A model generated the notes under the pieces. That model was not told where the DNA came from. It was given only the letters and a program-made list of their open reading frames with translations, and made no database searches. Source: Clostridiales bacterium (GTDB lineage: Bacteria; Bacillota; Clostridia; Christensenellales; Aristaeellaceae). From it: a DNA stretch of 45,106 nt. The first letter of the stretch is position 1; every line of letters begins with the position of its first letter. The stretch spans positions 1 through 45,106 of the forward strand of contig JAAYLK010000027.1 of assembly GCA_012521895.1 (NCBI GenBank). Reading direction: 5' to 3'. The position numbers and the translations under genes were made by a program. Of the stretch, positions 1 to 8,071 are shown piece after piece.

Positions 1-1198
1 CCGCCTCCTTGTTGACGCTGGAAAAGGTCAGCAACTCCTCCCCCAGGCGCAAGGTGTTGAGGGTTTGCGGGTAGGAAAGCGCGGGCTGGTCCGCAAGCAG
101 CAAGCTGTCGCTTCGCTCGTCCACAGCCTCCAGGGTTTGAAGGACGCAATACATCAGAAGGCGCGGGTCGGGCCTGGGCGTGACATAGGCATCCGAAGTG
201 GTGATGAAGTTGCTCAATGTATGGACACCGACAAACAAGCCCAGCGCCCGGGCAGGCCTGGTGATGCCTTCATAAAAATCCAGGTCTGATGAAGCGACAT
301 CCTCCCGCCAGGTGAAGTGCCCCCAGGCTTTGAAGGGCTCCGCGTGGTAGACGCCGCGCAAACCGGCTTTCACAGCGGAGGCAAACACCAGAGGCGCCTC
401 CTGCTCGGTAAAATCAGCAATCAGATACGCCTGCTTTGCCAGGCCGCTTGTTTTTGCCCATTCGCCTTCAAGAAGCGGAAAAGGCAGGCCTTCCGCCTGT
501 GCGATCTGCCCGATGCGTTCCAAAGCATTTTCAGCCGCGCAGCCATACACAGCCAAGGCGCTGCCAACAATGCCAGCATCCGGGTCTTTGGCGTCAAGCG
601 GAAAAACACAAACGCCCGGTGCGCCCATGACACTGCGGACATGAGAACGCGAGCGGTTCTCACAATGAAACTGCAGCGCGGTGCTGCCATCGCGCAAGCG
701 CGCGGCGGCCGCCTCGTCAAAGCGCAGGCTGCCGACAGATATGCCATTATTCTCCTGCAAATAATGGAAATCTTGCTCAAAAAGCTGTGCGGACCAATCA
801 GGCAGGCCTTCGACCACTTTGGGCAGGAGGGACAGCGCGCCAAAGGCCTCCTGCCCGCCCCTTGCGATGCCGAGCACTTCACCCGCTTCCCCACACAGCA
901 ACACCGGCCAGGGGCCAAAGACGAGCGCCTCGGCCGTGTCCGCTATGCCCAGCACACAAAACACCAGGTGGGTTCCTTTTTCTTCTATTCGCAGCAAAAC
1001 GCCGGAGCCATCCTCCATCAACAGGCGAAGGTTCCCTGATTCATGGGAGAGCGCTTTTGGGCGGCTTAGGCCTTCCTTTTCAACCAGGGTCAGCAAGGCA
1101 CAAGGGGCTTGCAAAATGTTTTTCCCCTGCACGATGATTTCAGAGATCCATCCCCGCTCATTGAGTTGGATGGCCAGGTCTGCTGCTTGATATCGCAT
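1..1198 (-). CDS. Large protein of unassigned family, possibly carbohydrate-active (C-terminus beyond window)
   Basis: The minus strand stays open from an ATG at 1198 to the window edge, 399 codons without a stop, so this is the N-terminal part of a larger protein. The start is supported by an AAGGCGG ribosome binding site about 7 bases upstream and a promoter at 1228-1256. There is no signal peptide; the N-terminus begins MRYQAADLAIQLNERG. Towards the window edge the protein contains the stretch GVYHAEPFKAWGHFTW followed by GVHTLSNFITTSDAYVTPRP, which has the look of a TIM-barrel glycoside-hydrolase-like enzyme, but I cannot assign a family. It is divergent from the sugar importer/fucosidase operon, which fits a role in polysaccharide use. 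Function is inference only; the reading frame itself is secure. Two overlapping open frames on the plus strand are GC-driven shadows. Confidence 0.7.
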   Translation of the reverse strand, partial: MRYQAADLAIQLNERGWISEIIVQGKNILQAPCALLTLVEKEGLSRPKALSHESGNLRLLMEDGSGVLLRIEEKGTHLVFCVLGIADTAEALVFGPWPVLLCGEAGEVLGIARGGQEAFGALSLLPKVVEGLPDWSAQLFEQDFHYLQENNGISVGSLRFDEAAAARLRDGSTALQFHCENRSRSHVRSVMGAPGVCVFPLDAKDPDAGIVGSALAVYGCAAENALERIGQIAQAEGLPFPLLEGEWAKTSGLAKQAYLIADFTEQEAPLVFASAVKAGLRGVYHAEPFKAWGHFTWREDVASSDLDFYEGITRPARALGLFVGVHTLSNFITTSDAYVTPRPDPRLLMYCVLQTLEAVDERSDSLLLADQPALSYPQTLNTLRLGEELLTFSSVNKEA

Positions 1199-1227
1199 GG
1201 GTTTACCGCCTTTTTTCTCTTGTGACC

Positions 1228-1256
1228 AGTGTACCCCAATTTTCAACAATGACCAA
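1228..1256 (-). promoter_or_regulatory. Sigma-A-type promoter for the leftward gene
   Basis: Reading the minus strand, TTGGTC (-35) is followed by 17 bases and TACACT (-10), about 30 bases before the ATG at 1198. It is back to back with the rightward promoter at 1286-1314. Confidence 0.5.
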
Positions 1257-1285
1257 TGGCTCCTCTGATTGTTAGACAGCCAAAC

Positions 1286-1314
1286 TTGCATTAGTTCGCC
1301 TTAGGGGTTAATAT
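1286..1314 (+). promoter_or_regulatory. Sigma-A-type promoter for the sugar importer/fucosidase operon
   Basis: TTGCAT (-35, 1286-1291), a 17-base spacer and TAATAT (-10, 1309-1314) lie about 75 bases upstream of the first permease start. The resulting leader is about 65 bases. I see no obvious operator in it. Confidence 0.5.
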
Positions 1315-1388
1315 GTCAATGAATTGGCAGAATAGCCATACCAAGCACCGGATCGTCAGATGCGCAAGTATTATAAAGGCAGGTGACC

Positions 1389-2333
1389 ATGGACAATTCT
1401 ATCCGGAAAACGCAAAACATCAGCCGGAAAAAGAGTTTCCTTCAGAAGATGGCCGGCAATTGGGACCTGGTTTTCTTTGTTTTACCAGGCATCATCATCA
1501 CCACCATCTACCATTACCTCCCCATTTATGGCATTCAGATTGCCTTTAGAAACTTTAAGATCAAGCGCGGCATCTGGGGCAGCCCCTGGGTAGGGCTGGA
1601 CAATTTCGCGCGTTTCTTCCGCTCCGCCAACGCCTGGCCCATCATTTCCAACACCCTGATCCTCTCGCTGTATTCACTCGCAGCCGGCTTCCCGGTCGCC
1701 ATCATTCTGGCCTTGATGCTCAACTCCTTCCGCCACAAGCGCTACCGCAGGGTCATCCAGGCGGTGACCTACGCGCCGCACTTCATTTCCACCGTGGTCA
1801 TGAGCGGCATGCTGATCCTGTTCCTATCCCCCCGCCTGGGCGTAATCAACACCATCATCCGCGCGAGCGGCGCGGAATCCATCAACTTCATGGGCAAGAG
1901 CGATTACTGGCGCCACATCTATGTCTGGAGCGGCGTCTGGCAGTCCATGGGATGGAGCTCTGTCATCTACTTCGCGGCGCTGTCCGGCGTCAGCCCGGAG
2001 TACCATGAGGCGGCCATCGTTGACGGCGCCACCAAGTTCCAGCGGGTGCTGAACATCGACCTGCCCTTCTTGGCGCCCACCATCACCATGCTGCTAATCC
2101 TCAACATGGGCAGCATCCTGTCCATCGGCTTTGAGAAGGCCTATGCCCTGCAAAACCCCCTAAACCTTGGGGTGTCTGAAATTATATCCACCTATGTGTA
2201 CAAGGTGGGCATCACCAACCGCGACCAGTCCTTCTCCACCGCCATCAACCTGTTCAACTCTGTGGTGAACGCGGTGCTGCTGCTGACGGTGAACGCCCTC
2301 AGCCGCAGGATTTCCGAGAACAGCTTGCTGTAA
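1389..2333 (+). CDS. Sugar ABC transporter permease, YteP/LplB type
   Basis: Inner-membrane permease (314 aa) of a binding-protein-dependent oligosaccharide importer. After a short basic cytoplasmic N-terminus, the first membrane segment runs over WDLVFFVLPGIIITTIYHYL, followed by about five more. The EAA loop that docks the ATPase is visible as EAAIVDGATKFQRVLNIDLP near residue 200. The start is placed at ATG 1389 because AAAGG ends 9 bases before it; a GTG six bases earlier is too close to that site. It forms an operon with the second permease (10-base gap) and the binding protein. The YteP/LplB class is typically used for complex plant or host glycans. No ATPase gene is present, so a shared MsmX-like ATPase elsewhere is expected. 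Substrate is unknown; the downstream fucosidase suggests a fucosylated glycan. Confidence 0.93.
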   Translation: MDNSIRKTQNISRKKSFLQKMAGNWDLVFFVLPGIIITTIYHYLPIYGIQIAFRNFKIKRGIWGSPWVGLDNFARFFRSANAWPIISNTLILSLYSLAAGFPVAIILALMLNSFRHKRYRRVIQAVTYAPHFISTVVMSGMLILFLSPRLGVINTIIRASGAESINFMGKSDYWRHIYVWSGVWQSMGWSSVIYFAALSGVSPEYHEAAIVDGATKFQRVLNIDLPFLAPTITMLLILNMGSILSIGFEKAYALQNPLNLGVSEIISTYVYKVGITNRDQSFSTAINLFNSVVNAVLLLTVNALSRRISENSLL

Positions 2334-2343
2334 GGAGGGAGCG

Positions 2344-3255
2344 ATGGAAAGAAACCACATTGGGCGCAGCAGAGGCGATGTCATCTTTGACGGCATCATC
2401 CTGGTGGTGCTGACAGTCATCTTCCTCCTGGTGGCCTACCCGCTGTACTTTGTCATCATCTCCTCCTTCTCAGACCCCATCGCGGTGGCGGGCGGCAAAG
2501 TGGTGCTGGCCCCCATCGGCTTTACCCTGGACGGCTACAAAGAGGTCTTTGGCACCAACACCGTCATGCGCAGCTTCGCAAACTCCCTGCTGTATACATT
2601 TGTTGGCGTCTGCATCAACCTGATGGTCACCCTGCCCACCTCCTACGCCCTGTCAAGGCCGGACTTCGTGTTAAGAAAACCGGTCCTGGTCTTCTACCTG
2701 ATCACCATGTTCATCGGCGGCGGCATGATTCCCACCTACCTGGTGGTGCGGGACACCGGCCTGCTCAATACCATGTGGGCCCTGGTCATCCCCGGCGCCC
2801 TTGGCACTTTCAACATGATTGTGGCGCGCACCTTCTACACCACCAACATCCCGCTGGAACTGATGGAAGCGGCCAAGCTGGACGGCTGCGGCAATACGCG
2901 CTTTTTCTTCAACATCGTGCTGCCCTTGTCCGGCGCCATCACCGCCATCATGGTGCTGTACTACGGCGTTGGCCATTGGAACAGCTACTTCAGCGCCTTG
3001 ATTTACATCTCCGACCGGGACAAATGGCCTTTGCAGATGGAATTGCGCAACATCCTGCTGCTCAACGCCATCAACGCCCAGGTCAACCGTGTGCTGACGG
3101 CCGAGCAGCTGCGCGAGAAGGAGCGCCTGGAGGCGCTGGCGGAAATGATGAAGTATTCCCTGATCATCATTTCATCCATCCCGGTCCTTGTCATCTATCC
3201 TTTTGTGCAAAAGCACTTCGTCAAAGGCGTGATGATCGGCTCCATCAAGGGATAA
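2344..3255 (+). CDS. Carbohydrate ABC transporter permease, YtcP/LplC type
   Basis: Partner permease (303 aa) of the preceding gene. It has six predicted membrane segments, the first at residues 18-40 (IILVVLTVIFLLVAYPLYFV), and an EAA loop EAAKLDGCGNTRFFFNIVLP near residue 178. The C-terminus ends in KHFVKGVMIGSIKG, the usual ending of this family. TAAGGAGGGAGCG gives a strong ribosome binding site for the ATG. The pair would form the heterodimeric pore of an importer fed by the binding protein at 3313-4896. Confidence 0.94.
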   Translation: MERNHIGRSRGDVIFDGIILVVLTVIFLLVAYPLYFVIISSFSDPIAVAGGKVVLAPIGFTLDGYKEVFGTNTVMRSFANSLLYTFVGVCINLMVTLPTSYALSRPDFVLRKPVLVFYLITMFIGGGMIPTYLVVRDTGLLNTMWALVIPGALGTFNMIVARTFYTTNIPLELMEAAKLDGCGNTRFFFNIVLPLSGAITAIMVLYYGVGHWNSYFSALIYISDRDKWPLQMELRNILLLNAINAQVNRVLTAEQLREKERLEALAEMMKYSLIIISSIPVLVIYPFVQKHFVKGVMIGSIKG

Positions 3256-3312
3256 AATTTAAAACCTTGCGCCTGTCAAGGCGTTAGCGTTAATACGTAA
3301 GGAGGGTCCCCC

Positions 3313-4896
3313 ATGAAAAAACTGGCACTCTTGCTGGCGCTGCTTCTGGTCATCACCAGCATCCCCGCCCTGGCCGAGGTCAACAAGACCGGCCTGCCCA
3401 TCACCGATGAGAAATCATCCTTTACCCTGTTTATGGATGACTCCGGCGAGGCTGACAAACTGGTCTGGTTCCCCTACATGGAAGAAGCCACCAATGTCCA
3501 TGTCGACTTGCAGATTGCCCCCTATCAGGTGCAGACCGAGCGCCTGGCCGTGGTGCTGAGCACCGGCGACTATGCCGAGGTCATTGCCGGCTGGCTGCTG
3601 GGCAGCAAGGACATCCTTGAGCTGGGCATGGGGGAAGGCACCTTCCTGCCGCTTGAGGACCTGATCAAGGAATATGCCCCCAACATCGAGGCGATCCTCA
3701 ATCTGCCGGGCATCCGTGAATCCATGACCCTGCCGGACGGCCACATCTACACCTTCCCCTATGCCCTGAGCGCGCCGATGGTGGCCTTCAAGCCCTACAT
3801 CAACCAGCAGTGGCTGGAGAACGTGGGCATGGCGGTTCCCACCACGGTTGAAGAGTTCAAGGCCGTGCTGATCGCCTTCCGCGACCAGGACGCCAACGGC
3901 AACGGCGACCCCAATGACGAAATCCCCTTCTCCGGCGACCCGGTCAACCTGAACCTGGGCAAATACGCCGGCTGGTTTGGCGTGGACGCCTATGGCGGCG
4001 GCGACTATCCCTACTTCGCGATGGTTGACGGCAAAATGGAGTTCGCCGCCAACAAACCCGAGTACAAGGCCTTCATCGAATACTTCGCCGACCTGTACAA
4101 GGAAAAATTGATTGACCCGGAACTGTTCACCCAGGACTCCCCCACCTGGAAGGCCAAGGCGGCGCAGGACCTGTACGGCGTCACCGTTGCCTACGGCCCG
4201 GGAGACCTGGTGCCTGACTATGTCAAGGGCACCCCTGAGCGCGAAAAATACGGTGAGAACATCTTCACCACCGTGCCTGTCCTGACGGGCGGCACGGAGA
4301 ACCCCATCTTCCACCGTGACAGCTATGGCAATGACCTGCTGCGCACCCAAGCCGCGATCACCGACAAGGCCACCCCTGAGCAGGCCGCCATCATCGTTCG
4401 CTGGTTTGACTACCTCTTTGATCCTGAGGTCTCCGTCCAGTCCGCCAACGGCCCCCTGGGCGTGACGATTGAGAAGGTGGAAGACAATGTCTACCGCAAG
4501 ATCGACCAGACCGACTGGACTGAAGAAAAGATTGCCCAGTACGAATGGAACACCCTCTTTGCCCATGCCCTGCCGCGCTACTACGGCGAGACCGTGGTGC
4601 TGCCGCCGGACGCGGACGAGCCCGATGTCACCATCATGGACATTGGTGATGAAATGTATACTCCCTTCCTGAACGAAACCTTCAAGAAGGTCTGGACCGC
4701 GTCTGAAGAGGACGCAGCCCGCGCATCCATCCTGTCCACGGACATCAACGAGTATGTCAAGTCCAAGATGGCGCAGTGGGTCTCCGGCGAAGCCGACGTG
4801 AACGCCGAGTGGGACGCCTATGTCGCCCAGCTGGATACCCTGGGTCTGGCCGAACTGCAGGCTATTCATGAGCGTTCCCTGGGGCTGGCCGAGTAA
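3313..4896 (+). CDS. Extracellular sugar-binding protein, LipO/YtcQ-like
   Basis: Secreted solute-binding protein (527 aa) that should deliver an oligosaccharide to the two upstream permeases. The signal peptide is MKKLALLLALLLVITSIPAL followed by A-E, a signal peptidase I-type site (ALA then E). There is no lipobox cysteine, so anchoring by lipid is not predicted, unlike most Gram-positive binding proteins. The mature part has the family's large two-lobe organisation, with motifs such as FKAVLIAFRDQDANGNGDPN near residue 185, a Ca-binding-like DxDxNG loop common in this family. AAGGAGGG lies just upstream of the ATG. A strong hairpin after the stop (4927-4954) may stabilise this highly expressed message relative to downstream enzymes. 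Confidence 0.92.
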   Translation: MKKLALLLALLLVITSIPALAEVNKTGLPITDEKSSFTLFMDDSGEADKLVWFPYMEEATNVHVDLQIAPYQVQTERLAVVLSTGDYAEVIAGWLLGSKDILELGMGEGTFLPLEDLIKEYAPNIEAILNLPGIRESMTLPDGHIYTFPYALSAPMVAFKPYINQQWLENVGMAVPTTVEEFKAVLIAFRDQDANGNGDPNDEIPFSGDPVNLNLGKYAGWFGVDAYGGGDYPYFAMVDGKMEFAANKPEYKAFIEYFADLYKEKLIDPELFTQDSPTWKAKAAQDLYGVTVAYGPGDLVPDYVKGTPEREKYGENIFTTVPVLTGGTENPIFHRDSYGNDLLRTQAAITDKATPEQAAIIVRWFDYLFDPEVSVQSANGPLGVTIEKVEDNVYRKIDQTDWTEEKIAQYEWNTLFAHALPRYYGETVVLPPDADEPDVTIMDIGDEMYTPFLNETFKKVWTASEEDAARASILSTDINEYVKSKMAQWVSGEADVNAEWDAYVAQLDTLGLAELQAIHERSLGLAE

Positions 4897-4926
4897 GCAC
4901 CCCCAAAGAGTGATGTAAACAACAAG

Positions 4927-4954
4927 CAGGGGCGGTCCATGCGGATCGCCCCTG
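4927..4954 (+). promoter_or_regulatory. Intra-operon stem-loop after binding protein gene
   Basis: CAGGGGCGGTCC and GGATCGCCCCTG form a 12-bp stem (one G-U) with an ATGC loop. No U-tract follows, so it is more likely an mRNA 3' stabiliser or processing site than a terminator. It lies 30 bases after the binding-protein stop and 58 bases before the fucosidase. Confidence 0.6.
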
Positions 4955-5012
4955 TCTGCGCAAAGCTTCAGGCGAGTTGAAAACGACCATCAAATGAAAC
5001 AAGGAGCAGGGC

Positions 5013-6425
5013 ATGGCAAAGAAAAAGGTCAAGAAGGCGGAAGAGCCGCGGGGGGATGTCATCAATTACAGCCACGAAACTTCCTATGTTCCCCCATCAG
5101 AGGACGCGGTCAAAGAACAGCTGGAGTGGTTCCGTGACCAGAAGCTGGGCTTCATGGTGCACTGGGGCCCTTATTCCCAGCTGGGCGTTGTGGAGAGCTG
5201 GCAGCTGTCAGAAGGCGACGCCGACTGGGCCAGGGATGGCGTGGACTGGGCGAGCGATGGGGATGACCTGAGGGAAAAATACTTTGGCTTGGCAAACACC
5301 TTCAACCCCCTGCGCTTCCATCCGGACCAGTGGGCGCGTTTTGCCAAGGACGCGGGCTTTCGCTACCTGGTGTTCACCACCAAACACCATGACGGCTTTT
5401 GCATGTTTGACAGCCAGTGTTCAGACTACAAAACAACCTCGCCGGATTGCCCCTTCCACACGCACAAGTACGCGGACATCGCCCGGCACCTGTTTGACGC
5501 CTTCCGTGAAGAAGGCCTGGGCATCATCCCCTATTTTTCAAAACCTGACTGGCACTGCCCCTGGTACTGGGCGCCAGGCCAGGAAAAGCCCATCGCATTC
5601 AACCGCAACCCCACCTACAACCCCTTGGAAAAGCCGGAATTGTGGAACAAGTTTGTGGAGTTCACCCACAACCAGATGATGGAACTGGTCACAGACTATG
5701 GCCCGGTGAAGGGCTTGTGGCTGGATGGCGGCCAGGTGAAACCCAGGAACAACCAGGACCTGCGCATGGAGGAGTTTGCCAAAAAGTCGCGCGAGCACAC
5801 CCCTGCCTTGATGATAGCCGACCGCACCGTGGGCGGGCCATTTGAAAATTATATCACCCCGGAGATGACCGTGCCTGACCACGCCATTTCGGTGCCCTGG
5901 GAAAGCTGTGTCATCATCGGCGGCGGCTTCTCCTTCGCGTTTGGCGCGGATTACAAGAACCAGCGCGAACTGGTGCACCTGCTGATGCGTGTGGTGAGCC
6001 GGGGCGGCAACCTGGCCTTGAACCTGGGCGGCCAACCCGATGGCAGGCTGCCGCGCCAGGGCATGATGTCGGGGCTTCAACTGGGTGAGTGGCTGAAAAC
6101 CTATGGTGAGGCGGTGTATGAAACCCGCCTGGCCAATCCCCATGCACTCAACATCAAGCAAGGCAGGCAGGAGCTGGAGGTTGTCTTTACCCAAAACGAG
6201 CACAAGGGCAGGGTGTACGCGGTGGTGCTGCTGAAGGAAGAACAAAAGCCCATCAACAAGCTGCGCCTGCCAATCAGCCTGCTGCCGCGCCGCGCAATTG
6301 ACCTGAAAGACGGCGCTGAGCTTATGATTGAAGAAGGCAGCCGGCATTTTACAATCCAATTGCAAAAGGCAATTGATCCCAGGGAGGAGCCCGCCCTGGT
6401 GCTGGCCCTGGAACATACGGTGTAG
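5013..6425 (+). CDS. Alpha-L-fucosidase, GH29 family
   Basis: Hydrolyses terminal alpha-L-fucose from oligosaccharides with retention of configuration. Family signatures run in order: WFRDQKLGFMVHWGPYSQLG (residue ~45), FAKDAGFRYLVFTTKHHDGF (residue ~110, the GH29 KHHDGF motif), and GLWLDGG, in which Asp238 is the expected catalytic nucleophile. The acid/base residue is variable in the family and I do not assign it. At 470 aa it matches the catalytic domain plus a short beta-sandwich. There is no signal peptide and the N-terminus is lysine-rich, so it acts in the cytoplasm on imported sugars, consistent with the importer upstream. The ATG is preceded by AAGGAG at 6 bases. The next gene starts 10 bases after its stop. 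Confidence 0.93.
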   Translation: MAKKKVKKAEEPRGDVINYSHETSYVPPSEDAVKEQLEWFRDQKLGFMVHWGPYSQLGVVESWQLSEGDADWARDGVDWASDGDDLREKYFGLANTFNPLRFHPDQWARFAKDAGFRYLVFTTKHHDGFCMFDSQCSDYKTTSPDCPFHTHKYADIARHLFDAFREEGLGIIPYFSKPDWHCPWYWAPGQEKPIAFNRNPTYNPLEKPELWNKFVEFTHNQMMELVTDYGPVKGLWLDGGQVKPRNNQDLRMEEFAKKSREHTPALMIADRTVGGPFENYITPEMTVPDHAISVPWESCVIIGGGFSFAFGADYKNQRELVHLLMRVVSRGGNLALNLGGQPDGRLPRQGMMSGLQLGEWLKTYGEAVYETRLANPHALNIKQGRQELEVVFTQNEHKGRVYAVVLLKEEQKPINKLRLPISLLPRRAIDLKDGAELMIEEGSRHFTIQLQKAIDPREEPALVLALEHTV

Positions 6426-6435
6426 AGGTCACAAA

Positions 6436-7509
6436 ATGAACGGCAAAGAGCGCACCCTGGCCATCCTGAAGCGGCAAAAGACCGACCGCATCGGCCTGTA
6501 CGAGCATTTCTGGAGCGACACGCACAAGGCCTGGGCACAAGAGGGGCATATCAAAGCAGGCCAGTCCCTGGAAGACCTCTTCGGCTATGACATCCAGGAG
6601 GCCTGGTCCTTGAACCTGACCGCCGACCTGGACTTTGTGCCCAAAGTGATTGCCGAAACGGAAAACACCATCACCACCCTGGACGGCAACGGCGCGACCC
6701 TGAAAACCTACAAGCACCACGACACCACGCCCGAGCACATCGGCTATCTGGTGGAGGACCGCGCAGGCTGGGACAAGCACATCAAGCCAAAGCTGACCCT
6801 GTCTCCCAGGCGAGTGCATTTTGAAGGCTACCGCCAGGCCAAGGCTGCCGCCAAGGCGGCGGGGCGCGCCTTCTTTGTCAGCGGCGTCAACGTCTTTGAA
6901 GCCATGCATCCCGTTTGCGGGCACATCAATATGTTGATGGGCATGGCGGAGGACCCGGACTGGGTGGCTGACATGGCGAACACTTACGCCCAGCTCATCA
7001 CCGGGCTGCACGAAATCCTGTTTGACCAGGAAGGCCCGCCGGACGGCGTCTGGTACTATGAGGACATGGGGTTTAAGGACAAGCCCTTCATGTCCCCCCG
7101 GATGTACCACGACCTGATTCAGCCCGCCCACGCGGCCACCATCGCGCACGCCCATCAGCGCGGATTGCCGGTCATCATGCATTCCTGCGGCTTTGTTGAG
7201 CCGTTGCTGGGGGGCATGGTGGACGCCGGGATTGACTGCCTGCAGGTAATTGAAGTGAAGGCGGGGATGGACCTGCTGAAGCTGAACCGCGCTTTCGGGG
7301 ACAGGATCGCCTTCATGGGGGGCATAGATGTCAGGACGCTGTACACCAATGACCGAACCATCATCAACAGGGAACTGGTGAGCAAACTGCCCGAAATGAT
7401 GCAGACACACAACTATTTTGTGCACTCCGACCACTCCATCCCAAAGACCGTGCATTTTGACACCTACCGGTATTTTGTGGACAGGGCGATGGAATTGGGA
7501 AGATACTGA
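6436..7509 (+). CDS. Uroporphyrinogen decarboxylase/corrinoid methyltransferase-like protein
   Basis: A 357-aa URO-D superfamily barrel. The C-terminal half shows a zinc-type HxC signature, IMHSCGFVEPLL, with a second cysteine in DCLQVIE about 25 residues later, as in MtaA/MtbA methyltransferases. This HxC...C pattern and the absence of haem genes argue for a methyl-transfer-like rather than a haem role. URO-D-like proteins are common in sugar operons of gut Bacillota, usually without known function. I place the start at ATG 6436 (GAGG upstream, 10 bases after the fucosidase stop); an in-frame start at 6328 would overlap the fucosidase heavily. No corrinoid-binding protein or reactivator is nearby. 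It is the last gene of this operon. Confidence 0.8.
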   Translation: MNGKERTLAILKRQKTDRIGLYEHFWSDTHKAWAQEGHIKAGQSLEDLFGYDIQEAWSLNLTADLDFVPKVIAETENTITTLDGNGATLKTYKHHDTTPEHIGYLVEDRAGWDKHIKPKLTLSPRRVHFEGYRQAKAAAKAAGRAFFVSGVNVFEAMHPVCGHINMLMGMAEDPDWVADMANTYAQLITGLHEILFDQEGPPDGVWYYEDMGFKDKPFMSPRMYHDLIQPAHAATIAHAHQRGLPVIMHSCGFVEPLLGGMVDAGIDCLQVIEVKAGMDLLKLNRAFGDRIAFMGGIDVRTLYTNDRTIINRELVSKLPEMMQTHNYFVHSDHSIPKTVHFDTYRYFVDRAMELGRY

Positions 7510-7525
7510 TCAACTCTGAACCCGG

Positions 7526-7565
7526 ACGCGGCGGTGCTCAACAGAGCATCACCGCGTTTTTTTGT
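7526..7565 (+). terminator. Rho-independent terminator of fucosidase operon
   Basis: GCGGTG-CTC and GAG-CAT-CACCGC pair across an AACA loop (with a small bulge), followed by a run of eight T from 7557. It ends the operon 20 bases after the URO-D-like gene. Confidence 0.85.
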
Positions 7566-7599
7566 CGGTATTTTTTACAGATGATTCTTTTATACACTG

Positions 7600-8058
7600 G
7601 TGCATAGCCTCCTCTCCTATGGATATACTGGTGTATGTGATACGGTAAAATTTTTCCCAGGAGCGCCATGTGGGTGGACGGCATTGGTTTTATTATGCTA
7701 TGCGCTGGATGGCAAAGGGCGGATGAAGGACATCTTCATGGTGATGATGTATGCCATGTTCCCCTTCCTCATCCTGCGCCTGATCGGCCTTGGGTTGACC
7801 AATGTGCTGACCCTGCCGGAAATGGCCATGTCCACCACCCTGGTATCCATCGGTGCAGTGTTGTTTTTTGGCTACATGTTTATCGGCCTGGTGGTGGTGC
7901 ATGAGTATGGATTTGGGACGGCGATCGGCTCCTTGCTGCTCACCCTGGTTGCCATGATGATCATCGTGTTCATCCTGATGCTGCTGTTTACCCTGGCAGC
8001 GGACGTGGTGGACTTCTTCCAGGTGTTCTTCAAAGAACTGATGCTAAAAATTCTGTAG
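7600..8058 (+). CDS. Yip1-domain membrane protein, N-terminally shortened
   Basis: Membrane protein (152 aa if the GTG at 7600 is used) matching the C-terminal part of bacterial Yip1-domain proteins: ALDGKGRMKDIFMVMMYAMF, then three to four hydrophobic segments, with VVVHEYGFG between the last two. Family members next to DUF5696 genes normally carry a longer N-terminal region with one or two more membrane segments. Here everything before the DGKG motif is short and unrelated in appearance, and no good ribosome binding site precedes the GTG. It may be a 5'-deleted remnant, or translation may start further in at ATG 7722. The gene lies 13 bases upstream of the DUF5696 gene, and the same neighbourhood is common in sugar-uptake loci. 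Molecular function is unknown. Confidence 0.6.
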   Translation: MHSLLSYGYTGVCDTVKFFPGAPCGWTALVLLCYALDGKGRMKDIFMVMMYAMFPFLILRLIGLGLTNVLTLPEMAMSTTLVSIGAVLFFGYMFIGLVVVHEYGFGTAIGSLLLTLVAMMIIVFILMLLFTLAADVVDFFQVFFKELMLKIL

Positions 8059-8071
8059 GCGGGAGGAGCGT

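Noticed and set aside
3415-4869. Very long open frame on the minus strand opposite the binding-protein gene (484 codons)
   Set aside because: Mirror effect of GC-rich codon use; low-complexity Gly/Val/His-rich product, no ribosome binding site, and the opposite strand has a clear binding protein.
5538-7455. Long minus-strand frames opposite the fucosidase and URO-D-like genes
   Set aside because: Shadows of well-supported plus-strand genes; products have no recognisable motifs.
7668-7904. Small plus-strand frame beginning MWVDGIGF with a possible ribosome binding site
   Set aside because: It overlaps the Yip1 frame, has no membrane or domain pattern, and the Yip1 frame has family motifs.
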